DNA of 7,960 nt from Halobacteriales archaeon (GCA_020201485.1 JAIVGT010000230.1:1-7960), one strand, 5' to 3'. Counted from the first letter of the stretch, positions 1 to 6,307 are shown. The notes: generated by a model not told the origin, from the sequence alone. A program made the numbers and translations.

Positions 1-1738
1 AGCCCAGCCTCCTTGAGCTTCTTCACGTGCCTGTGCGCCGCCGGAGGCGTCACGCGCAACCGCGCCGACACGTCCTGCAGCATCACGCCCGGCTGCGTGT
101 AGATGGCCTCGTACACCGCCCGCATCGCCGGGCTCCGGAGCGCGGCGAGCTGCTGCATCGCCCGGTAGTGCTCCGAGCCCGCGAGATAGTACCGGCGGGA
201 CCTGCTGCGTTCGATGCACGTGACCTTGCCGCCCCGCTCCAGCACGGCCAGGTGGTACCACGCCGCGCCGTTGCCGATGCCGAGCTTGTCCTGGATGGTG
301 GTGAAGTTCGCGCCGGGCTCGCGGCGCACGAGGTCCACGATGCCCTCACGGACGGGATGGTCGAGCAGGTCGGCCTTCGCCAGGCGCGCGTAGGCGACGG
401 TCAGGTTGCCGCCCGCACCCAAGCCGACGAGCAGCGCCATCCCCGCCACCGTTGCCATCGCCAGCCCCATCGTGACCAGGCTCGGCGGCGGAGCTCCGGA
501 GGACCCCGCGCTGTTGCCCACGTGCGGCGACGTGACGTCGAACGCGCCGTAGTGTGTGTCCTGATGGTCGAGCACGACCCTGAGCGCGCTCCCGTCCGCC
601 GCGTCCAAGGTGACGCTGGCATCCAGGATGACCGGGCTGCCCGCTGCGCCGCCCGACCGGCCCTTGCGCCCTTCCACGGCGATGGACGCGGGCGTTTCCG
701 CCGTCGGCGCGACGAACCGCAAGCCGCGGACGTGGTCGAAGTCGCTGCCCGCCTGCGCCGCGGCGATGGCCACGGCGGACGCGACGGTCAGCGCGCTGCC
801 CTGGGTCGGCGAGGCTCCCGGCAGCTCCCCCGGGCCCTCGTCTTGGTTCTCCACGTTCAGCCCGGTCGGCAGCACGGCCACGCGTGGCACGGCGGCCGGG
901 TGCCAGAACAGGGAGCTCACGTTGTACGCGGCCGCCGGGGCCTGCCCGGGCGCAGCGAAGGTCAGCTCCCAGAGCATGCCCGCGTCCTCGAACGTGCTCG
1001 AACCAAGCTTCGCCGCGGCCAGCCGCGCGTCCGGGTGCTCGCTTCGACGATGACGGGCCAGCCCTCGGCGAACACGAGGCGCAGGGTCCCCTGCGACGCG
1101 CTCGTGGCGGGATCGAGCTGCGCTGGGTCCTGCAGGTCGAACGTGTAGGAACGGCCGGCGTGGCCGTGGAAGTCGGCGGCTTCGCCGCGGACCGGCTGGT
1201 CGCCGCGCAGGACCGGGCAGGCGTCGTGCGCCGCCAGCGTCTCGGGCAGCGTCTTGCCCTGCAGGTCGTGGTGCGCGAAGCACGCGCGCAGCCACGGCGC
1301 AGGCGCGAACCCCTGGTCGGTGGTGTTCCGTTCCTGCGTGATGTTGCGGGCCGATGCGACCTGGACGAACAGCAGCGGCGCGCCGACGCGTTCCGGCAGC
1401 TGCTCCGTGGAGATGAGGCGGGCCGTGCGCGACACCGGGCCGAGGGTCCCGGTGTACGCCTCGTCCACGTCGTACCAGGCAGCCCCCTGACCCTCCACGG
1501 GCGGCGCGGGGACGCGCATCCGCAGGACGTTCGCATGGAGCACGTGCCCCCACCGGTCGCGCGTGTCCTGCGCCGGCATCCACGTCAGCGCGAGGGCCGG
1601 CTCGCCGGTCGCCGCGTCGCTGTACACGGCCTGGTCGCCGACGTGCGCGGCCGGGAGCTGCACGGTGCGCGCCGCCTCGGCCGGCGGCAGGCTGGCGATC
1701 ACGAGCAGACCCAGCAGGACGATACCACGTGCCCCCAT
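1..1738 (-). CDS. Exported single-span membrane receptor with two C-terminal winged-helix domains (partial, one frame break)
   Basis: The start ATG at 1738 has a GGAGGT Shine-Dalgarno site at 1746-1751, seven bases upstream. Residues 1-22 form a signal peptide (hydrophobic VLLGLLVIASL, cleavage near AEA). About 390 extracytoplasmic residues follow, with no family I recognise. A membrane span lies at about 421-443 (LVTMGLAMATVAGMALLVGL). A first winged helix follows at about 464-521 (core FTTIQDKLGIGNGAAWYHLAV, wing RSRRYYLAG), then a second that runs off the left edge. Archaeal proteins of this design are thought to pass an outside signal to DNA; the ligand is unknown. The frame starting at 1738 reads well to about residue 235 (WPVIVEAST). 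The continuation (PDARLAAAKLGSSTFEDAG) lies in another frame. One missing C in the CCC run at 1033-1035 would join them, so this is either an assembly error or a real lesion. Confidence is high for the architecture and low for function. Confidence 0.8.
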
Positions 1739-1871
1739 GCTCTCGACCTCCCAGCCCCGCGGAGGGGCACATGCTTGTTGGAGGAAGTGGTTAACGATGG
1801 CACGGCGGGCTAGGCTGCGCAGAAACCCGCGCGGGGAGTTCCGCCGTCACGCATCCGGGCCAGCGCGCGCT

Positions 1872-2021
1872 TCAGGGCGGGAACGCGCAGCCGGGGGCGC
1901 GCGGGTCCCGGCACGTGCCGTAGCAGCAGGGTGGGCATTCCCAGCAGCAGGCGGCGAGGCGCACCATCAGCTTGCCGCAGTACGGGCAGTCCACGGATGG
2001 GCATCCGCGGCGCCTCGCCAT
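1872..2021 (-). CDS. Small cysteine-rich protein, zinc-ribbon-like (49 aa)
   Basis: This short frame encodes 49 residues with ten cysteines, at positions 7, 12, 15, 25, 26, 29, 32, 33, 37 and 45. CPYCG at 12-16 is a classic zinc-knuckle turn, and C26-x2-C29 or C29-x2-C32 could supply the second pair, so a single zinc ribbon with extra cysteines is a reasonable model. The N-terminus is basic (MARRRG). The frame stays open upstream, but that extension is arginine- and serine-rich and overlaps the next gene, so I chose the ATG at 2021. No Shine-Dalgarno site precedes it. A weak TACTTT at 2045-2050, about 26 bases upstream, would fit a leaderless transcript. A CCCTCCCCCA motif at 2031-2040 resembles those before two viral genes further right. 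It could be a viral or host DNA- or RNA-binding peptide; function unknown. Confidence 0.55.
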   Translation of the reverse strand: MARRRGCPSVDCPYCGKLMVRLAACCWECPPCCYGTCRDPRAPGCAFPP

Positions 2022-2106
2022 GGCGGTGCGTGGGGGAGGGGACTGAAAGTACCCCTTTGGAGTCGCTCGACCCGCGCCGGGTGCCGCGACGCGATCAGGC
2101 GCTGCC

Positions 2107-2394
2107 CTAGTGGGGGAACCCTGGTTGGCGGGTGTCCTGCACCTCGCTGAGCCGATAGGCCAGGAACGCGACGAGGCCGAACGCTCCGAGCGCTCCAACG
2201 AACAGCGCTGCGTCCTCGCCGTATTGCTTCCGAACGTAGGCGGTCAGCGTTGTCAGGCCTGTTGCCAGCGTCCCCGCGTCTTTGGCCACTCCGACAAGGT
2301 CGGCGACCTCCTTCTGGATGGTGCATGCCTGCCCAGGGTGGGTGCGGCACTGTCGGTTCAGAGCCCAGAAGAAGACTTCGCTGAGGTCGTGCAT
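2107..2394 (-). CDS. Small single-span membrane protein, hypothetical (95 aa)
   Basis: I do not recognise a family. The ATG at 2394 has a good Shine-Dalgarno site (GGAGG, complement at 2400-2404) five bases upstream. The first 60 residues are soluble and mixed in charge, with cysteines at 16 and 24. A hydrophobic segment at about 63-80 (ALFVGALGAFGLVAFLAY) is a clear membrane span, followed by a short polar tail ending GFPH. The AT-rich stretch at 2444-2468, rare in this window, could hold a TATA element for this gene. It is followed at a distance by the cysteine-rich gene and preceded by the viral operon. Its size and single anchor would suit a virus-encoded membrane protein or a small host accessory protein; neither can be shown. 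Confidence 0.65.
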   Translation of the reverse strand: MHDLSEVFFWALNRQCRTHPGQACTIQKEVADLVGVAKDAGTLATGLTTLTAYVRKQYGEDAALFVGALGAFGLVAFLAYRLSEVQDTRQPGFPH

Positions 2395-2443
2395 CGTTTC
2401 CTCCGCATCTGCCGATGGCTTTTCTGGGCAAGTCGATTACGTG

Positions 2444-2468
2444 CAACAGTCCAAACGAAATTCAAACC
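2444..2468 (-). promoter_or_regulatory. Possible promoter of the 95-aa membrane protein gene
   Basis: This is one of the few AT-rich patches in the window (minus strand TTTGAATTTCGTTTGG). It lies 50-75 bases before the ATG at 2394. A TATA box here would give a leader of 30-40 bases that contains the GGAGG site. Support is base composition and position only; the match to an archaeal TATA/BRE consensus is loose. Confidence 0.25.
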
Positions 2469-2529
2469 AAGGACCTGGGCGCTGCTGCTTGGCGAAGCCG
2501 CATCGTCGAAATTGCAGCCTCGCGGCGCG

Positions 2530-2567
2530 CGTTTCCCCCCACATCCCCCCTCGCGACAAGGCGTTAG
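2530..2567 (+). repeat. Left copy of 35-38 bp G/C-run direct repeat
   Basis: On the plus strand this reads CGTTT-C6-ACAT-C6-TCGCGAC-AAGG-CGTTAG. The partner at 6548-6582 reads CGTTT-C6-ACG-C6-TCGTGAC-TA-CGTTAG in the same orientation. On the minus strand it begins at the TAA stop of the coiled-coil/membrane gene and continues as two G6 runs, so it could act on the 3' end of that transcript. Alternatively it is one arm of an attachment-type repeat pair about 4.0 kb apart. Confidence 0.75.
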
Positions 2568-2770
2568 AGCGCCGCGTGCGCCGCCACGCCTCCCACGCCG
2601 AGCACCGCTGCGAACAGCAGGCGCATGCCCCACTTCAGCCACGCGATTTCAGTGCGCGCCACGGCCGCATCCTCGGCGAGCCTGTCCATCTTGTCGTGCA
2701 GCACAGCCAGGCTGGCCTCGATGCCCGCCAGGTCGGACCGCGCGCTCTGCTCGCCCCTTGTCTGCTCCAT
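2564..2770 (-). CDS. Short coiled-coil plus C-terminal membrane anchor protein, XhlA/holin-accessory-like (68 aa)
   Basis: The ATG at 2770 follows the stop of the upstream gene by two bases, which fixes the start despite a longer open frame. Residues 12-42 form an amphipathic helix with heptad-like spacing (LAGIEASLAVLHDKMDRLAE), probably a coiled coil. A tryptophan-lysine border (AWLKWGMR) leads into a membrane span at about 50-66 (LLFAAVLGVGGVAAHAA). This layout, a short coiled coil followed by a terminal anchor, is that of the XhlA family of phage-encoded hemolysin/holin-associated proteins, usually 70-90 residues. Placement after head-tail genes supports a viral origin. In an archaeal virus the lysis role is uncertain, and a membrane-anchored scaffold or spike is another option. 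The TAA stop lies inside the left direct repeat. Confidence 0.6.
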   Translation of the reverse strand: MEQTRGEQSARSDLAGIEASLAVLHDKMDRLAEDAAVARTEIAWLKWGMRLLFAAVLGVGGVAAHAAL

Positions 2771-2772
2771 GC

Positions 2773-3177
2773 TCAGTTCCCCCTCGCGATGGTTCCCGTC
2801 ACGCGGCACGTCGTCGTCGCCGCCAGCCGGCGCAGGCCGACCTCCTCGTACAGCTTGTCCTCGCCGAGCACGTCCGCGCCCAGGCCGCCCACCACGACCC
2901 AGTCGCGGCCGCGCCACGTCACCACGTCCCCGACGCAGAACGCGTCGTCGCCCACCGCGTACAGCACCGCATCCCCTCGGCGGAGCACGTCCTGCACGCT
3001 CGGCCGGCGGTACTCGCTCGCCACGGCGCGCGGGTAGGTCGCCGTCTCGCGCGTGTCCACGACCTGCACGACGCGCTTCACCGTGCGCGTCCCGACGGGG
3101 GACGTGTGCACGATGGTGCTGCCGGCTTCCTCGCAGATGGCGAGGAACTCGCGCCGCGCCAGCGCGAACAGGTCCAT
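2773..3177 (-). CDS. Putative viral head-closure / head-tail joining protein (134 aa)
   Basis: The ATG at 3177 lies one base after the TGA of the preceding gene. A strong Shine-Dalgarno site (GGAGGTG) overlaps the end of that gene, so the two are translationally coupled. The N-terminal 20 residues form a helix (LFALARREFLAICEEAG). The rest is beta-rich, with a characteristic stretch at about 66-118 (LRRGDAVLYAVGDDAFCVGD, then VVTWRGRDWVVVGG) ending in EEVGLRRLA. Length, small beta-barrel character and the vGDvv.w.g..w.V pattern fit head-closure (Hc1, SPP1 gp16-type) or related head-tail joining proteins, which plug the portal after packaging. The nearby adaptor gene supports this, as does the position before a short membrane protein. 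I see no invariant catalytic motif, so the assignment rests on pattern and context. Confidence 0.5.
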   Translation of the reverse strand: MDLFALARREFLAICEEAGSTIVHTSPVGTRTVKRVVQVVDTRETATYPRAVASEYRRPSVQDVLRRGDAVLYAVGDDAFCVGDVVTWRGRDWVVVGGLGADVLGEDKLYEEVGLRRLAATTTCRVTGTIARGN

Positions 3178-3178
3178 C

Positions 3179-3568
3179 TCACACCTCCTCGCGCGGCGCG
3201 CCCACGGCCGTGACGGCGAACACGACGTCACCGGGCATGGCCATGACCGGGGGCAGCCACTGGACCCACACCGAGCGCGCCTCGCCGGCGCGCAGCGTGC
3301 CCAGCTCGACCTCAGGGAACCACGGCCCGCGCGGGCTGAGCCCGATGCGGACGGCGTCGACGGTGTCCTGCAGCGCGCCCACCGGGTACTCCGGGTGCAC
3401 GACCGCGCGCACGCGCACGAAGTCCACCGGCTGCTCACCCACGTTCAGCACGCGCAGGCGCAGCGCGTCGCTCGTGCTCCCCGCGAGGCAGTTCCCGAAG
3501 GCGAGGGGGTGCAGGGCGTCCAGGGTCAGCTCGTTGTCGTCCGCGTCCAGCAATGCGATGGCATGCAT
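3179..3568 (-). CDS. Ig-like beta-sandwich protein of the viral late operon (129 aa)
   Basis: I chose the ATG at 3568. A longer frame extends upstream, but it crosses the conserved leader motif and has no coding character. The protein is almost all short strands: ALRLRVLNVGEQPVDFVRVR at 35-54 matches the v.l.v.N.G...a..v.v rhythm of CARDB/Ig-like folds, and LGTLRAGEARSVWVQW at 89-104 matches the closing strands of the same fold. A single cysteine is at 27. It has no signal peptide, which suggests a virion component assembled in the cytoplasm, such as a head decoration, neck or tail accessory protein. It is the first gene of a tight operon with the head-closure-like and coiled-coil/membrane genes. 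The exact structural role cannot be read from sequence. Confidence 0.6.
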   Translation of the reverse strand: MHAIALLDADDNELTLDALHPLAFGNCLAGSTSDALRLRVLNVGEQPVDFVRVRAVVHPEYPVGALQDTVDAVRIGLSPRGPWFPEVELGTLRAGEARSVWVQWLPPVMAMPGDVVFAVTAVGAPREEV

Positions 3569-3612
3569 GGGGCCATGGTCGCCCGCGGAGGGGTTGGAGG
3601 ATTGGGGGAGGG
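3569..3612 (-). promoter_or_regulatory. Conserved leader of the Ig-like gene (CCCTCCCCCAA ... GCGGGCG)
   Basis: On the minus strand, CCCTCCCCCAA sits at 3612-3602 and GCGGGCG at 3586-3580, ending 11 bases before the ATG at 3568. The leader of the adaptor gene at 4519 has the same two blocks at exactly the same distances. Nothing resembling a TATA box is visible, so this may be an unusual promoter, a regulator site or an mRNA leader element. Confidence 0.5.
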
Positions 3613-3730
3613 TGTGGCACGGAGGACGCGCACCGGCTCGCCCAGGGGGCCGGGACGGGTCTCCACCGCGGGCCGACCCGCAGCCGGTCCGGCCGCAAGG
3701 ATGATGCCCCAACCTCCGGAATGCGGCGGC

Positions 3731-4117
3731 ATGAAAGCCCCGTCCCGCGCCGCGCTCCTGCTCACGTTGCTCCTCGTGGCGAGCGTCGCGTTGCCCACGC
3801 CGGCGCTGGCCATGAAGAAGGGCACGGTCAAGTTCTTCGCGAACCCGGGAACGTCCGGCCTCGGCGTCGAGTGCGGCATGCCCGTCCCGGACGGCGCGGA
3901 CCTCTCGCTGCCGGAAGGCATGGGCTGCAGCACCGAGGTCACGGGGCAGCCGGCGGCCCAGCTGCCGGTCGGCGGCACGCTCCTCCTCGACCTCCCGGGC
4001 ATCGTCGGCCTGTCCGTGGACACGAGCCTGGGCGGGCGCGCGGTCGTGCTGGTGTGCAGCGTCGAGGTCCAGGGCGTGGCGCAGCAGTGCGCCCAGGAAG
4101 TGCCCATCCCGCTCTGA
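3731..4117 (+). CDS. Secreted four-cysteine beta-rich protein, unknown function (128 aa)
   Basis: Residues 1-27 are a clear Sec signal peptide: MKAPSR, a leucine/alanine core, then ALA before the cut. The mature part of about 100 residues has cysteines at 48, 66, 109 and 120, enough for two disulfides, and alternating strand and turn segments (LLLDLPGIVGLSVD, GRAVVLVCSVEVQG). Third-position G/C is strong, supporting a real gene. Start choice: ATGs at 3701 and 3704 would put a proline-rich stretch ahead of the signal peptide, so 3731 is preferred; no good Shine-Dalgarno site precedes it. It lies alone on the plus strand between two minus-strand viral genes, divergent from one and ending six bases from the other. 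That is the usual position of a viral cargo (moron) gene. No family recognised. Confidence 0.75.
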   Translation: MKAPSRAALLLTLLLVASVALPTPALAMKKGTVKFFANPGTSGLGVECGMPVPDGADLSLPEGMGCSTEVTGQPAAQLPVGGTLLLDLPGIVGLSVDTSLGGRAVVLVCSVEVQGVAQQCAQEVPIPL

Positions 4118-4123
4118 GCAGGC

Positions 4124-4519
4124 TCAATCCGGCCCGACGAAGGAGAATCCGCGTCGACGCGTGAGCTGGCGCAGCGCGTCCAACCCAGCGCCGGCTTGAC
4201 CGCGCAACGCTTCCATCAACGCGCGCCGATGCGCCAGCTCGGCCCGCTTCGACACGCTCAGCTTCCCGACGCGGTACTCCGTGCCGGCAGCCGCGCCCCC
4301 GGTCAGCCTCCCGAGCGCGAGCGCCGCGGCTAGGTCCGTCACGACGCGCCGCGCCAGCTCGTAGCCCGGCTCGTCCTCGGCGAACGTGCGCCTGAGAGCG
4401 ACTTCCAGGTACGCCTGCTGGTCCGCGATGAAGCCGTCGAGGACAGCATCGTTGACCTCCTCCTCGGTCACGCCGATGCGGTCGCGGACCCGTTGCGGGG
4501 TCGAGAGGGGATGCGCCAT
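4124..4519 (-). CDS. Putative head-tail adaptor (gp6/Ad1-like connector, 131 aa)
   Basis: The N-terminal half follows the pattern of small all-helical connectors: TPQRVRDRIGVTEEEVNDAV, then LDGFIADQQAYLEVALRRTF, then ARRVVTDLAAALALGRLTGG, and a conserved-looking loop and strand YRVGKLSVSK. Head-tail connectors of the HK97 gp6 / SPP1 gp15 class, including those of archaeal head-tail viruses, are about 100-150 residues and form a ring under the portal, to which the closure protein binds. The C-terminus is a basic helix (QLTRRRGFSF). I chose the ATG at 4519; a GTG start at 4570 is possible but runs through the shared leader motif. The gene converges on the secreted-protein gene with a six-base gap. 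A capsid or portal gene would normally lie just upstream, but none is present. Confidence 0.6.
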   Translation of the reverse strand: MAHPLSTPQRVRDRIGVTEEEVNDAVLDGFIADQQAYLEVALRRTFAEDEPGYELARRVVTDLAAALALGRLTGGAAAGTEYRVGKLSVSKRAELAHRRALMEALRGQAGAGLDALRQLTRRRGFSFVGPD

Positions 4520-4563
4520 GCCTGGGCATGCGCCCGCCTGGCCTGTGCCGCTTTGGGGGAGGG
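4520..4563 (-). promoter_or_regulatory. Conserved leader of the adaptor gene (CCCTCCCCCAA ... GCGGGCG)
   Basis: On the minus strand, CCCTCCCCCAA occupies 4563-4553 and GCGGGCG occupies 4537-4531, with 11 bases to the ATG at 4519. Block order, the 15-base spacer and the distance to the start codon equal those before the gene at 3568. The sequence between the blocks is not conserved, as expected of a protein-binding or RNA motif rather than a recent duplication. Confidence 0.5.
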
Positions 4564-4638
4564 CGTTCACGGGCCGCCCCCGCGACTGGTTTGCGCGCTT
4601 GCGCTTCCGGCAGTCCCGTTGGCCTCCCTAATTCGGGG

Positions 4639-4654
4639 AGACTTACCAAAGTCT
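4639..4654. promoter_or_regulatory. Inverted repeat before the AbiE-like pair (candidate operator)
   Basis: AGACTT-ACCA-AAGTCT is a perfect 6-bp inverted repeat, ending one base before the ATG at 4656. Known AbiEi antitoxins repress their own operon by binding inverted repeats near the promoter, so a dyad at this place fits autoregulation. The arm length is modest, so chance is not excluded. Confidence 0.4.
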
Positions 4655-4655
4655 T

Positions 4656-5636
4656 ATGGTTCAGGGGATATTATATGAGGACGTGCAGCCGGCCGGCGAC
4701 ATCCCGTCCTTCCCGTCATCCGCCTTCGTCGAGAAGGTCCTCGACCTCGGGTTCGGCAGCGGAGCATGGACCCGCGGGGACTTCGAGGAGTGCTGGGGGA
4801 AGAGCGCCGCGAACAAGTTCGTGGCCGACGGCAAGCGCTGCGGCTGGCTCCTGTCCCCCTACCAGAACACGTTCTTCATCCCCGCCGCGCGCGACCTGGC
4901 CATCATGGGCTGGCTCCCCGATGTGGCACGCGCGGAGCTCGGCATCGGGCGCGCGCTGGCAGCCAGCGGCCTGAGGTCCTGGTGCTTCTCGGCCTGGCTG
5001 TCGAGCGTCGAGCTCGGCATCGGCGTCCCCCTGTTCGTCAGCGACCTCCGCGATGGCGCGGGAACACGCGCGCGGCGCGTGCCGTTCCCGGACAACATGG
5101 TCGTCGTGTCGGACATGCCGCCGCCGGGGCTCCCCGATGTCTGGCGCAGCGCCCTCGTCAGCCGCGGCGCCGGCCGCGTGTCTTCGGCCCCTGGTCTGCT
5201 CGGCCGTCGTCCGCGAGCGACGCTGCCCTCCCGCCTGGAGGAACTCGACAGCTCCGCCCCGGGCGTGACCGCGGACCCGCGGTCCCTCTCGTTCATCGCC
5301 TCCCCCGGCGTCAGGGACCCTGCGTGGGTGCTAGCCCTGCTCATCTCGCTCGGGCTGCCCCGCATCGAGGAACGCCTGTCGGGCATCACGGAGATGCTCG
5401 TGCAGGCGGACGGCGGCCGGTCGAGCGGAAAACCCGCGACCAAGGCCTCGCGGGCGGCGTTCAAGCAGCGCGCAGCGCGGTACGCCGGGGCCTTCGGCGC
5501 GCCCGCGCCCGTGACCGCATGGGACGAACGGAAGCGGGACGCCTCCTTGCTCCTTCTTCCTCCCGCCCTCTGGCGCGAGGTGGACAGCACGGCGTTCTCC
5601 CGGCGGTTCAGCGAAGTCGAAAGGCTGGTGAGATAG
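4656..5636 (+). CDS. Putative AbiEi-like antitoxin / winged-helix regulator (326 aa)
   Basis: Residues about 24-80 look like a winged helix: helix FVEKVLDLGF, helix TRGDFEECW, recognition helix KSAANKFVADGKRCGW, then a wing (LLSPYQNTFFIP). The next segment, RALAASGLRSWCFSAWLSSV at about 104-123, follows the AbiEi pattern of a helical 'AL..hGl....fs...al' unit. In type IV systems AbiEi represses the operon and counters the toxin. At 326 residues it is longer than most AbiEi proteins (roughly 200-280); the extra length is a C-terminal region rich in Ala, Ser and Arg (260-300). It is followed after two bases by the nucleotidyltransferase gene, the expected antitoxin-toxin order. Start is uncertain: ATG 4656 has no close Shine-Dalgarno site, and GTG 4683, in frame, would suit a leaderless message from the TCTTATGG at 4652-4659. 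Codon use is less regular at about 5170-5240. Confidence 0.5.
   Translation: MVQGILYEDVQPAGDIPSFPSSAFVEKVLDLGFGSGAWTRGDFEECWGKSAANKFVADGKRCGWLLSPYQNTFFIPAARDLAIMGWLPDVARAELGIGRALAASGLRSWCFSAWLSSVELGIGVPLFVSDLRDGAGTRARRVPFPDNMVVVSDMPPPGLPDVWRSALVSRGAGRVSSAPGLLGRRPRATLPSRLEELDSSAPGVTADPRSLSFIASPGVRDPAWVLALLISLGLPRIEERLSGITEMLVQADGGRSSGKPATKASRAAFKQRAARYAGAFGAPAPVTAWDERKRDASLLLLPPALWREVDSTAFSRRFSEVERLVR
4666..4677. promoter_or_regulatory. TATA-like AT-rich element overlapping the start of the AbiEi-like gene
   Basis: GGATATTATATG is the best TATA-like run in the window. Read rightward it would start transcription near 4697, inside the 4656 frame, where no in-frame start keeps the winged helix. 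Read leftward (CATATAATATCC) it would serve the adaptor gene with a leader of about 125 bases. Its direction and use are unresolved. Confidence 0.35.
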
Positions 5637-5638
5637 GC

Positions 5639-6307
5639 ATGGAACTCGACGAGGCAGCGCAACGCGACGTGCTGCGGCGCATCGCCGAAGCCGCTGCGCG
5701 CCACGGCCTGATGGTCGCTCCTGTGGGCAGTGTGTACTTCCTGCTCGAGGGCGAGCGTTCCCTTCGCACGAAGGACGTGGACGTGGTCGTGCACGACGCC
5801 AAGGGCTCCATCGCCTCCTTGGACATGGTCACGACCATGGCCGAGGATCTCGGCCACGCCGAGGTCGCCCACGACAAGGCCTCGGTCAAGGTCACCATCC
5901 AGAAAGGCGGTGAGGACATCGAGATCGACCTTCTCCGCGGGCGGCCCTCGGCGAAGGGGGGCTTCCTGCCGCGCGAGCTGCTGGAGGCGGCCGGGGAGCA
6001 CGCCAAGCGGGAGGGCGCCGTATTGTGGTACCCCTACGAGTATGTCCTCCTGCTGAAGGCCGAGGCCGCGGTGGACCGAGCCCGGCGCGCCGAGAAGCAG
6101 GACGCCTACACCGAGGACAACCGCAGGCGAGCCGAGGCTTTCCGTGCGGACGTGAAGCGCCAGATGGACGCGCGCCTGCGGACGGGGCACGCGCTCCGAG
6201 CCGACCTCTTGGAAGACGGCATCCGACGGCTCAAGGAGAACCGCCGACGGGACGTGGCTGCTCTGCTCGAAGCGGCCTCGGGCGGCAAGCTCCGGCTGCG
6301 TGTGTGA
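5639..6307 (+). CDS. AbiEii-like nucleotidyltransferase, putative type IV toxin (222 aa)
   Basis: The minimal nucleotidyltransferase signature is present: VGS at 29-31, then RTKDVDV at 43-49, where D46 and D48 are the metal-binding pair, and a third acid in EIDLLRG (D97). The AbiEii-type C-terminal motif follows: LLLKAEAAVDRARRAEKQDA at 137-156, with K140, R147, K153 and D155, then a charged helical tail. AbiEii proteins transfer nucleotides to RNA; the MenT relatives modify the tRNA acceptor end and block translation. AbiEii is usually 270-300 residues, so this is a short version closer to small stand-alone relatives. ATG 5639 starts two bases after the upstream TAG, so expression is probably coupled. 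Catalytic residues look intact. An unrelated housekeeping nucleotidyltransferase is possible, but the pairing with a winged-helix gene favours toxin-antitoxin. Confidence 0.7.
   Translation: MELDEAAQRDVLRRIAEAAARHGLMVAPVGSVYFLLEGERSLRTKDVDVVVHDAKGSIASLDMVTTMAEDLGHAEVAHDKASVKVTIQKGGEDIEIDLLRGRPSAKGGFLPRELLEAAGEHAKREGAVLWYPYEYVLLLKAEAAVDRARRAEKQDAYTEDNRRRAEAFRADVKRQMDARLRTGHALRADLLEDGIRRLKENRRRDVAALLEAASGGKLRLRV

Noticed and set aside
27..1148. Long open frame on the plus strand opposite the receptor gene
   Set aside because: It is arginine/histidine-rich, has no recognisable domain, and mirrors the minus-strand gene whose codon use, signal peptide and domains are convincing.
3632..3688. Nested inverted repeats ACCGGCT/AGCCGGT and CGGGTC/GACCCG between divergent genes
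   Set aside because: The arms are short, the outer spacer is 43 bases, and such pairs are frequent at this GC content; position alone does not make it an operator.
3809..3860. KKGTVKFF in the secreted protein resembles the start of cold-shock domain proteins
   Set aside because: The match is eight residues just after the signal peptide. The RNA-binding motifs KGFGFI and VFVH do not follow, and cold-shock proteins are not exported.
4766..5638. Plus-strand frame running into the nucleotidyltransferase gene from 4766
   Set aside because: Upstream of 5639 it overlaps the winged-helix gene, is arginine-rich and lacks domain character; the true start is ATG 5639.
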